DNA of 6,807 nt from Syntrophaceae bacterium UBA5764. Lineage in GTDB: Bacteria; Desulfobacterota; Syntrophia; Syntrophales; Smithellaceae. Below the pieces are notes generated by a model. That model searched no databases, was not told the origin of the DNA, and was given only the letters and a program-made list of their open reading frames with translations. Shown here piece by piece: positions 1-6,141 of this stretch. Every line of letters starts with the position of its first letter. The first letter of the stretch is position 1. Made by a program: the position numbers and the translations under genes. Location: positions 20,768 through 27,574 of the forward strand of contig DIEW01000035.1 in NCBI GenBank assembly GCA_002418825.1, given 5' to 3'.

Positions 1-2
1 GC

Positions 3-1037
3 GGCCGGCGCGCGCCCATCGTCGGCAGGATTTCTATGGATTTGTGCACGATTGATGTAAGCCGGATTCCCGGATGTAAAGTGGGCGATGAAGTTGTTCT
101 TCTTGGCAGACAGGGCAAGGAATATATCAGCGCCAATGAAATTTCCCAAAAAGCAAAGACAATCAGTTACGAAGTTCTTTGCGCTTTAGGCAAAAGGGCG
201 CCGCGGATATTCTTGCGGAGGGGGAAAAGCGACACATTTGAACCGCGACTGCGCCGGATATTCATTCCGGATGAGGAAAAATCCATTTCCCGCATCGATA
301 ACATCATTCGCCATTGTATGCAGACGCGCGCGTGCAATGAAGAGCTGGGAAACGCGATTTACTATGAAATGTTTGAAACGCTCTTCGGCAAAGAAGACCG
401 TCAGCTCGAACTGCGTTCGTCTTTTCGCTACAATATCCGCATCGCGCAGATGCCGAAATTAAAGGTCAACGGCCGGAGCAATTTTCGTGTCAACACGCGC
501 ATCAGTTTTAAAAAGATAATCAGGAATGATGTTTTTATGATTGGCTGTGCGTCAGACAACAAGCAGTTGGCCGCGTTGTTTGAAGATCCGCGATGTGAAT
601 ACCGTTGGCTTCTAGGCGCGGCAAAAGGCGCTAATTTGGCGCGCGATTTCACGGTGGACAGAGTCCGGGTAGATAAACGTCCGGTTGCAGTTATCAAAAC
701 GGAAAAAACCGCGCGCGGTTATGAAGTATGGTGCGGTGCCGATTTTTTGAAAAATAAGATGAACAAAGAAGCCGAAATCGAAATTGAAATCACCACAAAG
801 CAGACGAAACAAAACAAAATGTTCCCGGTGTATCTTGTTTATCCGACGCGCGGCGTAGAAATTAATTTTGATTACCGAAAAGCGAAATTGAAAAATGTGA
901 AGGAGGAAAGTTTTTTTTCCGGAAGAAATCCTGCGCCGATGATAACTTCAGATAAAGGAAAATTTGTCAGCGTTAAAGTATCCGACAAGGAGTGGGTATT
1001 TCCCACCAGCGGCGTGATTTTTACATGGGATGTCTAA
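3..1037 (+). CDS. alr: Alanine racemase C-terminal part with a long uncharacterised C-terminal extension (5' truncated)
   Basis: The reading frame is open from base 3, so this is the 3' end of a longer gene. The ATG at 36 is an internal Met, not a start. The first ~75 residues match the C-terminal beta domain of PLP-dependent alanine racemase: RAPIVGRISMDLCTIDVS, then KVGDEVVLLG, then TISYEVLCALGKRAPRIF. By family knowledge, the Met-Asp of ISMD and the Tyr of SYEV correspond to active-site and PLP-phosphate contacts of Bacillus Alr; the catalytic Lys and Tyr lie upstream of the window. Normal Alr proteins end about 10-20 residues after the PRIF segment. Here the frame runs on about 270 residues, ending at WVFPTSGVIFTWDV. 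The extension is rich in basic residues and predicted strands, has no membrane segment, and matches no family I know. Enzyme role: L-Ala to D-Ala for peptidoglycan, in the cytoplasm. The Alr identity is firm; the role of the extension is unknown. Confidence 0.88.
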   Translation, partial: GRRAPIVGRISMDLCTIDVSRIPGCKVGDEVVLLGRQGKEYISANEISQKAKTISYEVLCALGKRAPRIFLRRGKSDTFEPRLRRIFIPDEEKSISRIDNIIRHCMQTRACNEELGNAIYYEMFETLFGKEDRQLELRSSFRYNIRIAQMPKLKVNGRSNFRVNTRISFKKIIRNDVFMIGCASDNKQLAALFEDPRCEYRWLLGAAKGANLARDFTVDRVRVDKRPVAVIKTEKTARGYEVWCGADFLKNKMNKEAEIEIEITTKQTKQNKMFPVYLVYPTRGVEINFDYRKAKLKNVKEESFFSGRNPAPMITSDKGKFVSVKVSDKEWVFPTSGVIFTWDV

Positions 1038-1047
1038 CCGGTCGCTA

Positions 1048-2241
1048 TTATAGAGCCACAACCCGGTTACGGCCTTTTCTTTTTGCTTCATACATGGCAT
1101 CATCTGCGCGCTTAAGCACGGATTCGAAGTTGTTTTCCTGAGGCAAAAGTTCCGTGGCCCCGATACTGACAGTTATTCTAACATTTCCCTTTTCTGTTTT
1201 TATTTCTGCTTGCTCTATGTTCGTGCGCAACCTTTGTGCCAGTATTTTTGCGCCAATAATGTCGGTTTGCGGGGAAATAACGGCAAATTCTTCTCCACCC
1301 AGACGGCCGAAAATATCTATATCGCGCAGGCACTTTTTACAGACATCCGCAAATGTTGCCAGTACTGTATCGCCAACAGCATGACCATATTTGTCATTGA
1401 TTTTTTTGAAATGGTCAATATCCAGCATAAGAACGGACAAATGATTTTTATAACGGTAGACGCGCCTCATTTCCTGCTCTCCTGCCTGAAAGAAAAAGCG
1501 ATAATTGGGAATGCCGGTGAGCGGGTCGGTTGTGGCCATTTTTTGCAATTGTGTCATTGTGCCCCGCAGCTCAATTTCCATACGTATGTTATTTGTCATA
1601 ATGAAAGAGAAAGTCACGGCAATAATAAAGAATAAGTTCAATAGAAGGGTTATTGCAGTAATAATGTTTGGTTCCAGGAAGTTCTGAGGAGAAGGATGCA
1701 ATGTGGTAAGAATGCCCCTGATAAACATGAATGTGCTGTAAAGGATGAATACACCTGCCGTGAGATAAGAGGTAATGCGTAAATCGGCCGGTATATTTGA
1801 CAGAAGTTCAAAAACGATAAAGCCGCATATTATCGCCGAAATAAACGAAACCAGAATAATACGCGCGCTTGTATTGTAATCGGCGAAAGTAAAATATGAT
1901 TGAAATACGGTATATAAAAAAATAATGGCGATGAAGAGGGTTTTGCGTGTTCTTTTGCCGCGAAAGATTTTTATGCCTTCTAAAAAGCTTATGGCGGCGG
2001 TTAAAAACAACATATTGGCCAGCACAATGGTGAAGATATCCGGGAAAACATTACGCAGCAAAATTAAATTCCATCCCAGAGCGAAAGCAGTGATTCCCAT
2101 TGTCCACAGGCCAAAGCCCGGATAAGTTTTGCGAAACAACAAAATCAGATTCATAATGACGGCAAGGATAATCGCTACTCCCGTCAAAATGATAAGAAGC
2201 ACGCGCGGGTCAAATGAGTATGTGGTCAATATTTCTTGCAT
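1048..2241 (-). CDS. Membrane-anchored diguanylate cyclase (GGDEF domain)
   Basis: A 397-residue protein counted from the ATG at 2241. About seven hydrophobic helices (roughly residues 14-35, 45-62, 70-87, 102-119, 128-146, 159-177, 194-215) precede a short linker and a C-terminal GGDEF domain starting near DPLTGIPN (239-246). Visible hallmarks are DIDHFKKIND (274-283, metal-binding Asp), the inhibitory I-site RDID (306-309) exactly five residues before the signature GGEEF (315-319), TVSIGAT, and the terminal ADDAMYEAKRKGRNRV. It should therefore make cyclic di-GMP from two GTP at the inner membrane face, with product inhibition. The seven-helix input region has no named sensor fold I can assign. 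The frame stays open to a TTG at 2280, but that TTG overlaps a -35 box and lacks a ribosome binding site, so the ATG at 2241 is preferred. The gene converges on alr with 10 bases between stop codons. Confidence 0.92.
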   Translation of the reverse strand: MQEILTTYSFDPRVLLIILTGVAIILAVIMNLILLFRKTYPGFGLWTMGITAFALGWNLILLRNVFPDIFTIVLANMLFLTAAISFLEGIKIFRGKRTRKTLFIAIIFLYTVFQSYFTFADYNTSARIILVSFISAIICGFIVFELLSNIPADLRITSYLTAGVFILYSTFMFIRGILTTLHPSPQNFLEPNIITAITLLLNLFFIIAVTFSFIMTNNIRMEIELRGTMTQLQKMATTDPLTGIPNYRFFFQAGEQEMRRVYRYKNHLSVLMLDIDHFKKINDKYGHAVGDTVLATFADVCKKCLRDIDIFGRLGGEEFAVISPQTDIIGAKILAQRLRTNIEQAEIKTEKGNVRITVSIGATELLPQENNFESVLKRADDAMYEAKRKGRNRVVAL

Positions 2242-2251
2242 AAGTCGCGGC

Positions 2252-2280
2252 ACTATAAAGTAAACAATTTTGAGAGTCAA
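2252..2280 (-). promoter_or_regulatory. Sigma-70-like promoter for the diguanylate cyclase gene
   Basis: On the minus strand, TTGACT (2280-2275) and TATAGT (2257-2252) are separated by exactly 17 bases. Each hexamer differs from the consensus (TTGACA, TATAAT) by one base. A start site about seven bases downstream falls near 2245, only four or so bases before the ATG at 2241, so the transcript would be essentially leaderless. No Shine-Dalgarno sequence is seen before that ATG, which fits. The call is from sequence match only. Confidence 0.6.
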
Positions 2281-2415
2281 TGGAATAATGGATGAAAAAA
2301 ACAGGAGAAATCCCGAAAGGTCTGAAGAAACCGGAAATTTGTTAAATGGCTATTGCTGTTGTAAGTATTTTATTTTCAATGTTTTTTTGCGGCAAGAGCG
2401 TTAAAAATCAATTAT

Positions 2416-2431
2416 TGTTAATTCATTAACA
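2416..2431. other. Perfect AT-rich palindrome (7-base arms, 2-base centre)
   Basis: TGTTAAT-TC-ATTAACA is a perfect inverted repeat in the intergenic region downstream of the small membrane-protein gene. The symmetry would suit a dimeric DNA-binding regulator. It could also be a very weak transcription end for the minus-strand unit, because TGATTTTTAA follows on that strand, but a stem with so few GC pairs and almost no loop is a poor intrinsic terminator. It may be chance in AT-rich DNA. Confidence 0.25.
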
Positions 2432-2454
2432 GAGATCATCACGTCGTCTGCGTT

Positions 2455-2502
2455 CCTCGCGATGGTACGGCCGTTGTCATTGCGAGCGAAGCGAAGCAAT
2501 CT
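2455..2502. repeat. Dispersed GCGAAGCGAAGC-type repeat with a hairpin
   Basis: The core at 2476-2502 (GTCATTGCGAGCGAAG followed by CGAAGCAATCT) is a recognisable member of an intergenic repeat type I have seen across many unrelated bacteria; its translation gives the typical spurious peptide containing RFARND. The left arm CTCGCGATG (2456-2464) pairs with CATTGCGAG (2478-2486) over nine bases with one G-T wobble, with a 13-base loop that itself contains the 8-base palindrome ACGGCCGT (2467-2474). Only one copy is in the window, so repetition here cannot be shown directly. Confidence 0.6.
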
Positions 2503-2528
2503 AATAACAGATGAAATGTTATAGGTGA

Positions 2529-2717
2529 TTACTTGCTTCTTTCCAGCAGCAGCCAAACTGCCAGCAGAATCAGAAATACGGCAGCAAGTGCGCTGGGCCA
2601 AAGGGGGACGGTTAGCTCTCCGGCGACTACATGAATTTGTAAAAAGAAGCGGCACAACTGGACAATGGCCATCAGAAAAAATAAAATGGCTGCTACTAAT
2701 GATGCGGGTCGTTTCAT
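2529..2717 (-). CDS. Small two-helix membrane protein
   Basis: A 62-residue protein, MKRPASLVAAILFFLM onward, with two hydrophobic stretches (about residues 6-27 and 38-58). A short connecting segment containing VVAGELTVPLWPS separates them, and the C-terminus is the charged LLERSK. The consensus-like AGGAGGT six bases before the ATG makes this a convincing real gene despite its length. It has the look of a family of ~60-residue membrane proteins with a conserved VPxWPS-type central motif that I recall from various proteobacteria and others, none with an assigned function as far as I know. It starts 30 bases after the stop of the EVE/nuclease-like gene and is probably co-transcribed with it. 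Whether it works with that gene, for instance as a membrane partner, is inference only. Its base composition is less AT-rich than its upstream neighbour, so the two may have separate origins. Confidence 0.75.
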   Translation of the reverse strand: MKRPASLVAAILFFLMAIVQLCRFFLQIHVVAGELTVPLWPSALAAVFLILLAVWLLLERSK

Positions 2718-2723
2718 GGGGTT

Positions 2724-2730
2724 ACCTCCT
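2724..2730 (-). promoter_or_regulatory. Strong ribosome binding site of the small membrane-protein gene
   Basis: AGGAGGT on the minus strand, six bases before the ATG at 2717. This near-perfect Shine-Dalgarno sequence is the main argument that the 62-codon frame is translated, and it fixes the start. Confidence 0.85.
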
Positions 2731-2747
2731 AAATTTTATTGCGAAAT

Positions 2748-3857
2748 TTAATCATTAGCGAATTCCGAATATTCATCTAGAATTGTATCTGTCATATGCT
2801 CAAGCCTTTTTTCTATAGATAATTCGTTTACTGAGTCATAAGATATATATGAGCATAATTCTGCTAAATGTCCTTTTTCCATAACGGCAAAAACAGGTCG
2901 AGTAAGTTGCTGGAAAACCGCATCTCTACGCTCAGTAGGTGCAACAATATGTATTTTGATATCTAGCATAGGTTGCAAGGATAACAGATCAGCCATTCTC
3001 AGTATTCCAGAATAAATTGAAGTTGTATCTTCAACCTCAAAAGCACGAACAATTGCTCTTTTTCTAATCCAAAGAACGTCAATATTGCGTATAGTTTTTA
3101 ATGTTGTATCATCGAAAACAAGAGATAATTCTTCTAATAATGATTCATTTTTCGGTTCCCATAATTTCAAAATCTTGTTTCTATCTGGTCTCGGAATCCA
3201 AATTTTATATCCTAGTTTTTCTCCTATTTCTGAAAGATGAGCCTGGATTTTAATCGAAGCCCTGTGATCTTGATTATTTTTTTCTATATTATTATCTTCT
3301 TCATTTTCCGGAACTGTAACAGTTGTTTCTTTTTTATTGTTCACTCGTATTTTAGTAAATTTCAATTTTTTCTCATCATTTTCTAAAAAAGGATAATCTT
3401 TTTGAATTTTATTTTGTTCAATTAATTTTTGCTCTAAAAATTCACAATCTTTCGTTGGCCATAAGCGAGGGCTTGAAAAAACCATATATGTCCATTGATT
3501 ACTATCTTTTAAGAGATTTTTTGTAAAAGAGAGATTATCCCAAATTATATTTTCGTGTATTGGTATCGATTTTTCTAAAGGCAGCCAAATAATACTTTTC
3601 ACATTAAATCTAAGCACGAAGGGATCATCTGCTTCTGCGAAAATTGGTTTACTATCAATGAAATAAGGGGACAAGACTTCTAAAATGCCAATAAATCTTT
3701 GAATTCTTGTACAATAGCAAATGAATTTATCGCCGGGTCCGATTTTTTGATTTTCTACGTAAGTTTTTCTTGAGATTCTAAAGCCACTTATATTTCGGGT
3801 TGATTTTGAAAATGCAGTGGCTGTTTCAGGGGAAAATAAATCAATATAATAATTCAT
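2748..3857 (-). CDS. EVE/PUA-like domain fused to a PD-(D/E)XK-type nuclease-like domain
   Basis: A 369-residue cytoplasmic protein with three parts. Residues 1-130 look like an EVE (PUA-like) fold: MNYYIDLFSPET at the start, SGFR (24-27), the strand GPGDKFICYCTR (40-51), FIGILEV (55-61), DPFVLRF (78-84) and LSFT (109-112). EVE domains bind modified bases in DNA or RNA and are often fused to restriction nucleases. Residues 170-200 are a low-complexity Asn/Glu/Lys linker. Residues 200-345 carry a plausible PD-(D/E)XK core: E210 in a helix, D260 in NIDVLW, then AFEVE with E274 and E276. The last acid replaces the usual Lys, an ExE variant known from BamHI. TTSIYSGILRMADLL (278-292) and IVAPTERR (304-311) follow. 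The likely role is cleavage of modified foreign DNA, not proven here. The gene is far more AT-rich than ddl, lies 45 bases downstream of it on the same strand, and has its own strong ribosome binding site. Both signs fit recent acquisition. Confidence 0.7.
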   Translation of the reverse strand: MNYYIDLFSPETATAFSKSTRNISGFRISRKTYVENQKIGPGDKFICYCTRIQRFIGILEVLSPYFIDSKPIFAEADDPFVLRFNVKSIIWLPLEKSIPIHENIIWDNLSFTKNLLKDSNQWTYMVFSSPRLWPTKDCEFLEQKLIEQNKIQKDYPFLENDEKKLKFTKIRVNNKKETTVTVPENEEDNNIEKNNQDHRASIKIQAHLSEIGEKLGYKIWIPRPDRNKILKLWEPKNESLLEELSLVFDDTTLKTIRNIDVLWIRKRAIVRAFEVEDTTSIYSGILRMADLLSLQPMLDIKIHIVAPTERRDAVFQQLTRPVFAVMEKGHLAELCSYISYDSVNELSIEKRLEHMTDTILDEYSEFAND

Positions 3858-3862
3858 GTTAT

Positions 3863-3870
3863 CTCCCTTT
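3863..3870 (-). promoter_or_regulatory. Ribosome binding site of the EVE/nuclease-like gene
   Basis: AAAGGGAG on the minus strand, five bases before the ATG at 3857. The 45-base gap up to the ddl stop codon is almost entirely A/T apart from this site. It contains a TATAAA but no convincing -35 partner, and no hairpin terminator, so read-through from ddl is possible. Confidence 0.7.
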
Positions 3871-3902
3871 ATATTTTTATTTTTAAATTTTCATAAGATT
3901 GC

Positions 3903-5012
3903 TTAAACACCCTCTGTATTAATTTCCAATTTTTTCTTATGCCGTTCCAGCGCCAGTTCAATCAGTTTATCCAGAAGTTTGCTGTATTTAATGCCGGTGG
4001 CGTCCCAGAGTTTGGGATACATGCTGATCCGCGTGAAGCCGGGGATGGTATTGATTTCACTAAGGAAAAACTCGTTGGAATCCCGATCAAGCAGGAAATC
4101 GACACGTGCCATACCTGCGCAATCCACCAGCCCGTAGGCTTTGATTGCTGTTGCCTGGATCTTGCCGGCGAGGGCGGCGTCCACTTTGGCTGGAATCACC
4201 AGCTCTGAATTGTCGTTGATATATTTCGCGTCATAGGTGTAAAATTCAGCACCCGGCAGGACTTCACCAATCACCGAAGCCTGAGGATGGTCATTTCCAA
4301 GTACACTTACCTCAATTTCACGTGCGTTCACGCCTTGTTCCACCATGATCCGGCGATCATACCGGGCAGCTTCAAGCAGTCCTTCCACCAGGTCGCTGGC
4401 GCCGAAACATTTGCTGACTCCCACTGAAGAACCCAGATTAACGGGTTTTACAAACACCGGGTAAGTCAAAGATGCTTCAACCTGGGAAATCACATCCGCA
4501 ATTCCCGATTCGAGTTCATGCCGGTTGACCAGGAGTGAATCTACCACGGGAATCTGATTTGCCCGCATCACCTCTTTGAAGAGTGCCTTGTCCATACCCA
4601 CTGATGAAGCCAGTACACCGCCACCGACGTAAGCCACGTCTGCGAGTTCAAGTAATCCTTGCAGGGTACCGTCTTCACCAAAAGTACCGTGGATGAGAGG
4701 GAAAATTACATCCAGGCGGGCAAAGGGTTCAAGAATGTCACCGAGAGGAGACCGGGTGAGGTGGTAAAGTGTGGCATTCCGTGGTTCAGGCAGCAGGATC
4801 ACAGGGCTGAGGGCGTCGTACTGCTTGTTCTCAAAGGCTTCGAGAACCGCGCTGCCGCCCAACCACATTCCCTCGGGCGTGATCCCGATTTCGGTAACCT
4901 GGTAAATGTCAGGATCAAGCACTGAGCGGACCGAGTGCGCGGAGAGAAGCGATACCTCGTGTTCGCCAGAACGTCCACCAAAGATCAATCCGATGCGTAG
5001 TTTTTCTGCCAT
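3903..5012 (-). CDS. ddl: D-alanine--D-alanine ligase
   Basis: A 369-residue ATP-grasp enzyme, the usual Ddl length, joining two D-Ala for the peptidoglycan precursor. Visible motifs in order: GGRSGEHEVS (12-21), HGTFGEDG (108-115), PVFVKP (185-190) with GSSVGVSK (194-201) for ATP binding, REIEVS, the omega-loop FYTYDAKY (257-264), ARVDF (302-306) and EINTIPGFT (319-327) with the metal- and substrate-binding residues. By family knowledge, the YDAKY loop marks true D-Ala-D-Ala ligases as opposed to VanA-type D-Ala-D-Lac ligases. The frame extends to a TTG at 5027, but the ATG at 5012 is chosen because it overlaps the murB stop as TAATG and follows AGGAAGA. This overlap implies translational coupling with murB. 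The product feeds MurF in the cytoplasm. Confidence 0.97.
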   Translation of the reverse strand: MAEKLRIGLIFGGRSGEHEVSLLSAHSVRSVLDPDIYQVTEIGITPEGMWLGGSAVLEAFENKQYDALSPVILLPEPRNATLYHLTRSPLGDILEPFARLDVIFPLIHGTFGEDGTLQGLLELADVAYVGGGVLASSVGMDKALFKEVMRANQIPVVDSLLVNRHELESGIADVISQVEASLTYPVFVKPVNLGSSVGVSKCFGASDLVEGLLEAARYDRRIMVEQGVNAREIEVSVLGNDHPQASVIGEVLPGAEFYTYDAKYINDNSELVIPAKVDAALAGKIQATAIKAYGLVDCAGMARVDFLLDRDSNEFFLSEINTIPGFTRISMYPKLWDATGIKYSKLLDKLIELALERHKKKLEINTEGV

Positions 5013-5935
5013 TATTCTTCCTGCCAACTTCCCAGTGGTTCCACTTCCAACTCAAGATCAATGCCAAATTTCTCATGCACGGTTTTTTGCACGAGAACGA
5101 TCAGGCGGTAAATATCAGAAGCCGATGCAGTTCCGTCATTGACGAAGAAATTGCCATGCACACGGCTGATCTCAGCACCGCCAATTCTGGTCCCCTTCAA
5201 CCCAGCTGCTTCGATGAGCCTTCCGGCATAATCTCCAACCGGGTTTTTGAACATCGAACCCATGCTGGCACCGGGAGGCTGTGATTGGCGGCGCTTTTCC
5301 GATAACTCCGCCATCTTTGCCTGGATTTCTTCAACATTCCCGCGGCTGACAGTTAAGACCGCGCTGAGGATGACACCCACTCCAGTCTGTCGTTTCAGAA
5401 TGCTGGACCGGTAAGCGTATTCCATTTGCCCGGCCGTCCAGGAGACTCTACCCATAGACCGATGCAAGATTTCTGCCATCACCAGGGTTTTGCTCATATC
5501 GCTGCCATAAGCGCCGGCATTTCCGTATACTGCACCGCCGAGAGTGCCTGGAATGGTTGAAGCCCACTCGAGCCCCGAAAGACCGCGCAAAGCTGCCTGG
5601 CGGGCGATGCTGCCCAGGTTGGCACCGGATTCAGCCCATACCGTTGGGTGATCAGAGGCATCCTCGATGCGAATGGCTTTGGCACGGTTGAGGAGCAACA
5701 CGGCATCCAGTCCGTGATCACTGAAGAGGACATTTGATCCACTCCCCAGGGTGATAAATGGAATGGATTGTTGCCAGAGGAACTGAGCTGCTTCTGCCAA
5801 TTGAGTGGAATCACCGACCGTGATCATTACCTTTGCTGCTCCGCCGGTATGCGCGGTGCAGTAACCCGCCAGGGACACATTTTCCTGGAGGCGGTCGGCA
5901 AATTGAGCACGGAGGGCATCAAGTGGCAGGGTCAT
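5012..5935 (-). CDS. murB: UDP-N-acetylenolpyruvoylglucosamine reductase
   Basis: A 307-residue flavoenzyme counted from the ATG at 5935. It reduces UDP-GlcNAc-enolpyruvate to UDP-MurNAc with NADPH in the cytoplasm. Visible motifs: TAHTGGAA (27-34), the FAD-binding LGSGSNVLFSD (63-73), GLEWASTIPGTLGGAVYGNAGAYG (segment 121-144), MEYAYRSS (171-178), GSMFKNP (226-232) with the catalytic Ser227 that protonates the intermediate, GGAEISRVHGNFFVN (252-266), and the C-terminal acidic LELEV (294-298). Length and the style of the GSxFKNP region fit the shorter type II-like MurB. The frame stays open back to 6025, but those extra 30 residues overlap the upstream small gene and have no MurB-like content. 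The ATG at 5935, 13 bases after the preceding stop and with AGG upstream, is preferred. Confidence 0.96.
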   Translation of the reverse strand: MTLPLDALRAQFADRLQENVSLAGYCTAHTGGAAKVMITVGDSTQLAEAAQFLWQQSIPFITLGSGSNVLFSDHGLDAVLLLNRAKAIRIEDASDHPTVWAESGANLGSIARQAALRGLSGLEWASTIPGTLGGAVYGNAGAYGSDMSKTLVMAEILHRSMGRVSWTAGQMEYAYRSSILKRQTGVGVILSAVLTVSRGNVEEIQAKMAELSEKRRQSQPPGASMGSMFKNPVGDYAGRLIEAAGLKGTRIGGAEISRVHGNFFVNDGTASASDIYRLIVLVQKTVHEKFGIDLELEVEPLGSWQEE

Positions 5936-5948
5936 GATTTGAGACCTG

Positions 5949-6140
5949 TTAGAGCTCGCGAACGTGATCGATGAGTCTGGAGAGCAATTCCTGCTGATGC
6001 GCCCGGGGAAGGTCCTGGTATTCACGAACGACCGGACGCTGGGGGTGCGTCACCTGGATACGTTGATATCCAGTGGAGAAGCGCTGTGAATCAGATTCAC
6101 GGGGGTTGGTTTCAAAACTTGCCATCTTTGGGTCTATCAT
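5949..6140 (-). CDS. 63-residue uncharacterised protein between murC and murB
   Basis: A short frame fills the space between murC and murB exactly. Its ATG is one base after the murC stop (TAAaATG), it has an excellent Shine-Dalgarno (GGGAGGT, five bases upstream), and its stop is 13 bases before the murB ATG. The product (MIDPKMASFETN at the start, LLSRLIDHVREL at the end) is hydrophilic. It has no membrane segment, no Cys pair and no recognisable motif; the last ~20 residues could form an amphipathic helix. Base composition matches the flanking mur genes, so it appears native to the operon. I do not recognise the family. A later ATG at 6125 is possible but poorly placed relative to the ribosome binding site. 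The layout strongly suggests translation coupled to murC; the function is unknown. Confidence 0.65.
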   Translation of the reverse strand: MIDPKMASFETNPRESDSQRFSTGYQRIQVTHPQRPVVREYQDLPRAHQQELLSRLIDHVREL

Positions 6141-6141
6141 T

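Noticed and set aside
36..38. ATG at 36 as the start of a complete 333-residue gene
   Set aside because: The frame is open to base 3, and the residues before the ATG (GRRAPIVGRIS) continue the Alr consensus, so this Met is internal.
901..920. AGGAGG followed by eight T in the alr extension as a programmed frameshift site
   Set aside because: Both alternative frames meet a stop within about a dozen codons, and the zero frame continues sensibly (EESFFSGRNP), so chance is the simpler explanation.
1036..1068. AACCGG...CCGGTT inverted repeat between the convergent alr and cyclase genes as a bidirectional terminator
   Set aside because: Only a six-base stem with a 21-base loop, no T-run on either side, and half of it lies in cyclase codons.
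1210..1635. 141-codon plus-strand frame opposite the cyclase
   Set aside because: It is antisense to the highly conserved GGDEF domain, low in protein-like character and without a ribosome binding site.
2401..2655. 84-codon minus-strand frame running through the repeat
   Set aside because: It contains the RFARND-type peptide typical of spurious translation of this repeat, overlaps the well-supported small membrane-protein gene in another frame, and has no ribosome binding site of note.
3903..5012. Ddl as a VanA/VanB-type D-Ala-D-Lac resistance ligase
   Set aside because: The omega-loop reads FYTYDAKY, the pattern of housekeeping D-Ala-D-Ala ligases, and the gene sits in a mur operon with no vanH or vanX beside it.
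5936..6025. 30-residue N-terminal extension of MurB
   Set aside because: It overlaps the 63-codon gene, lacks MurB-like residues, and the ATG at 5935 gives the usual N-terminus.
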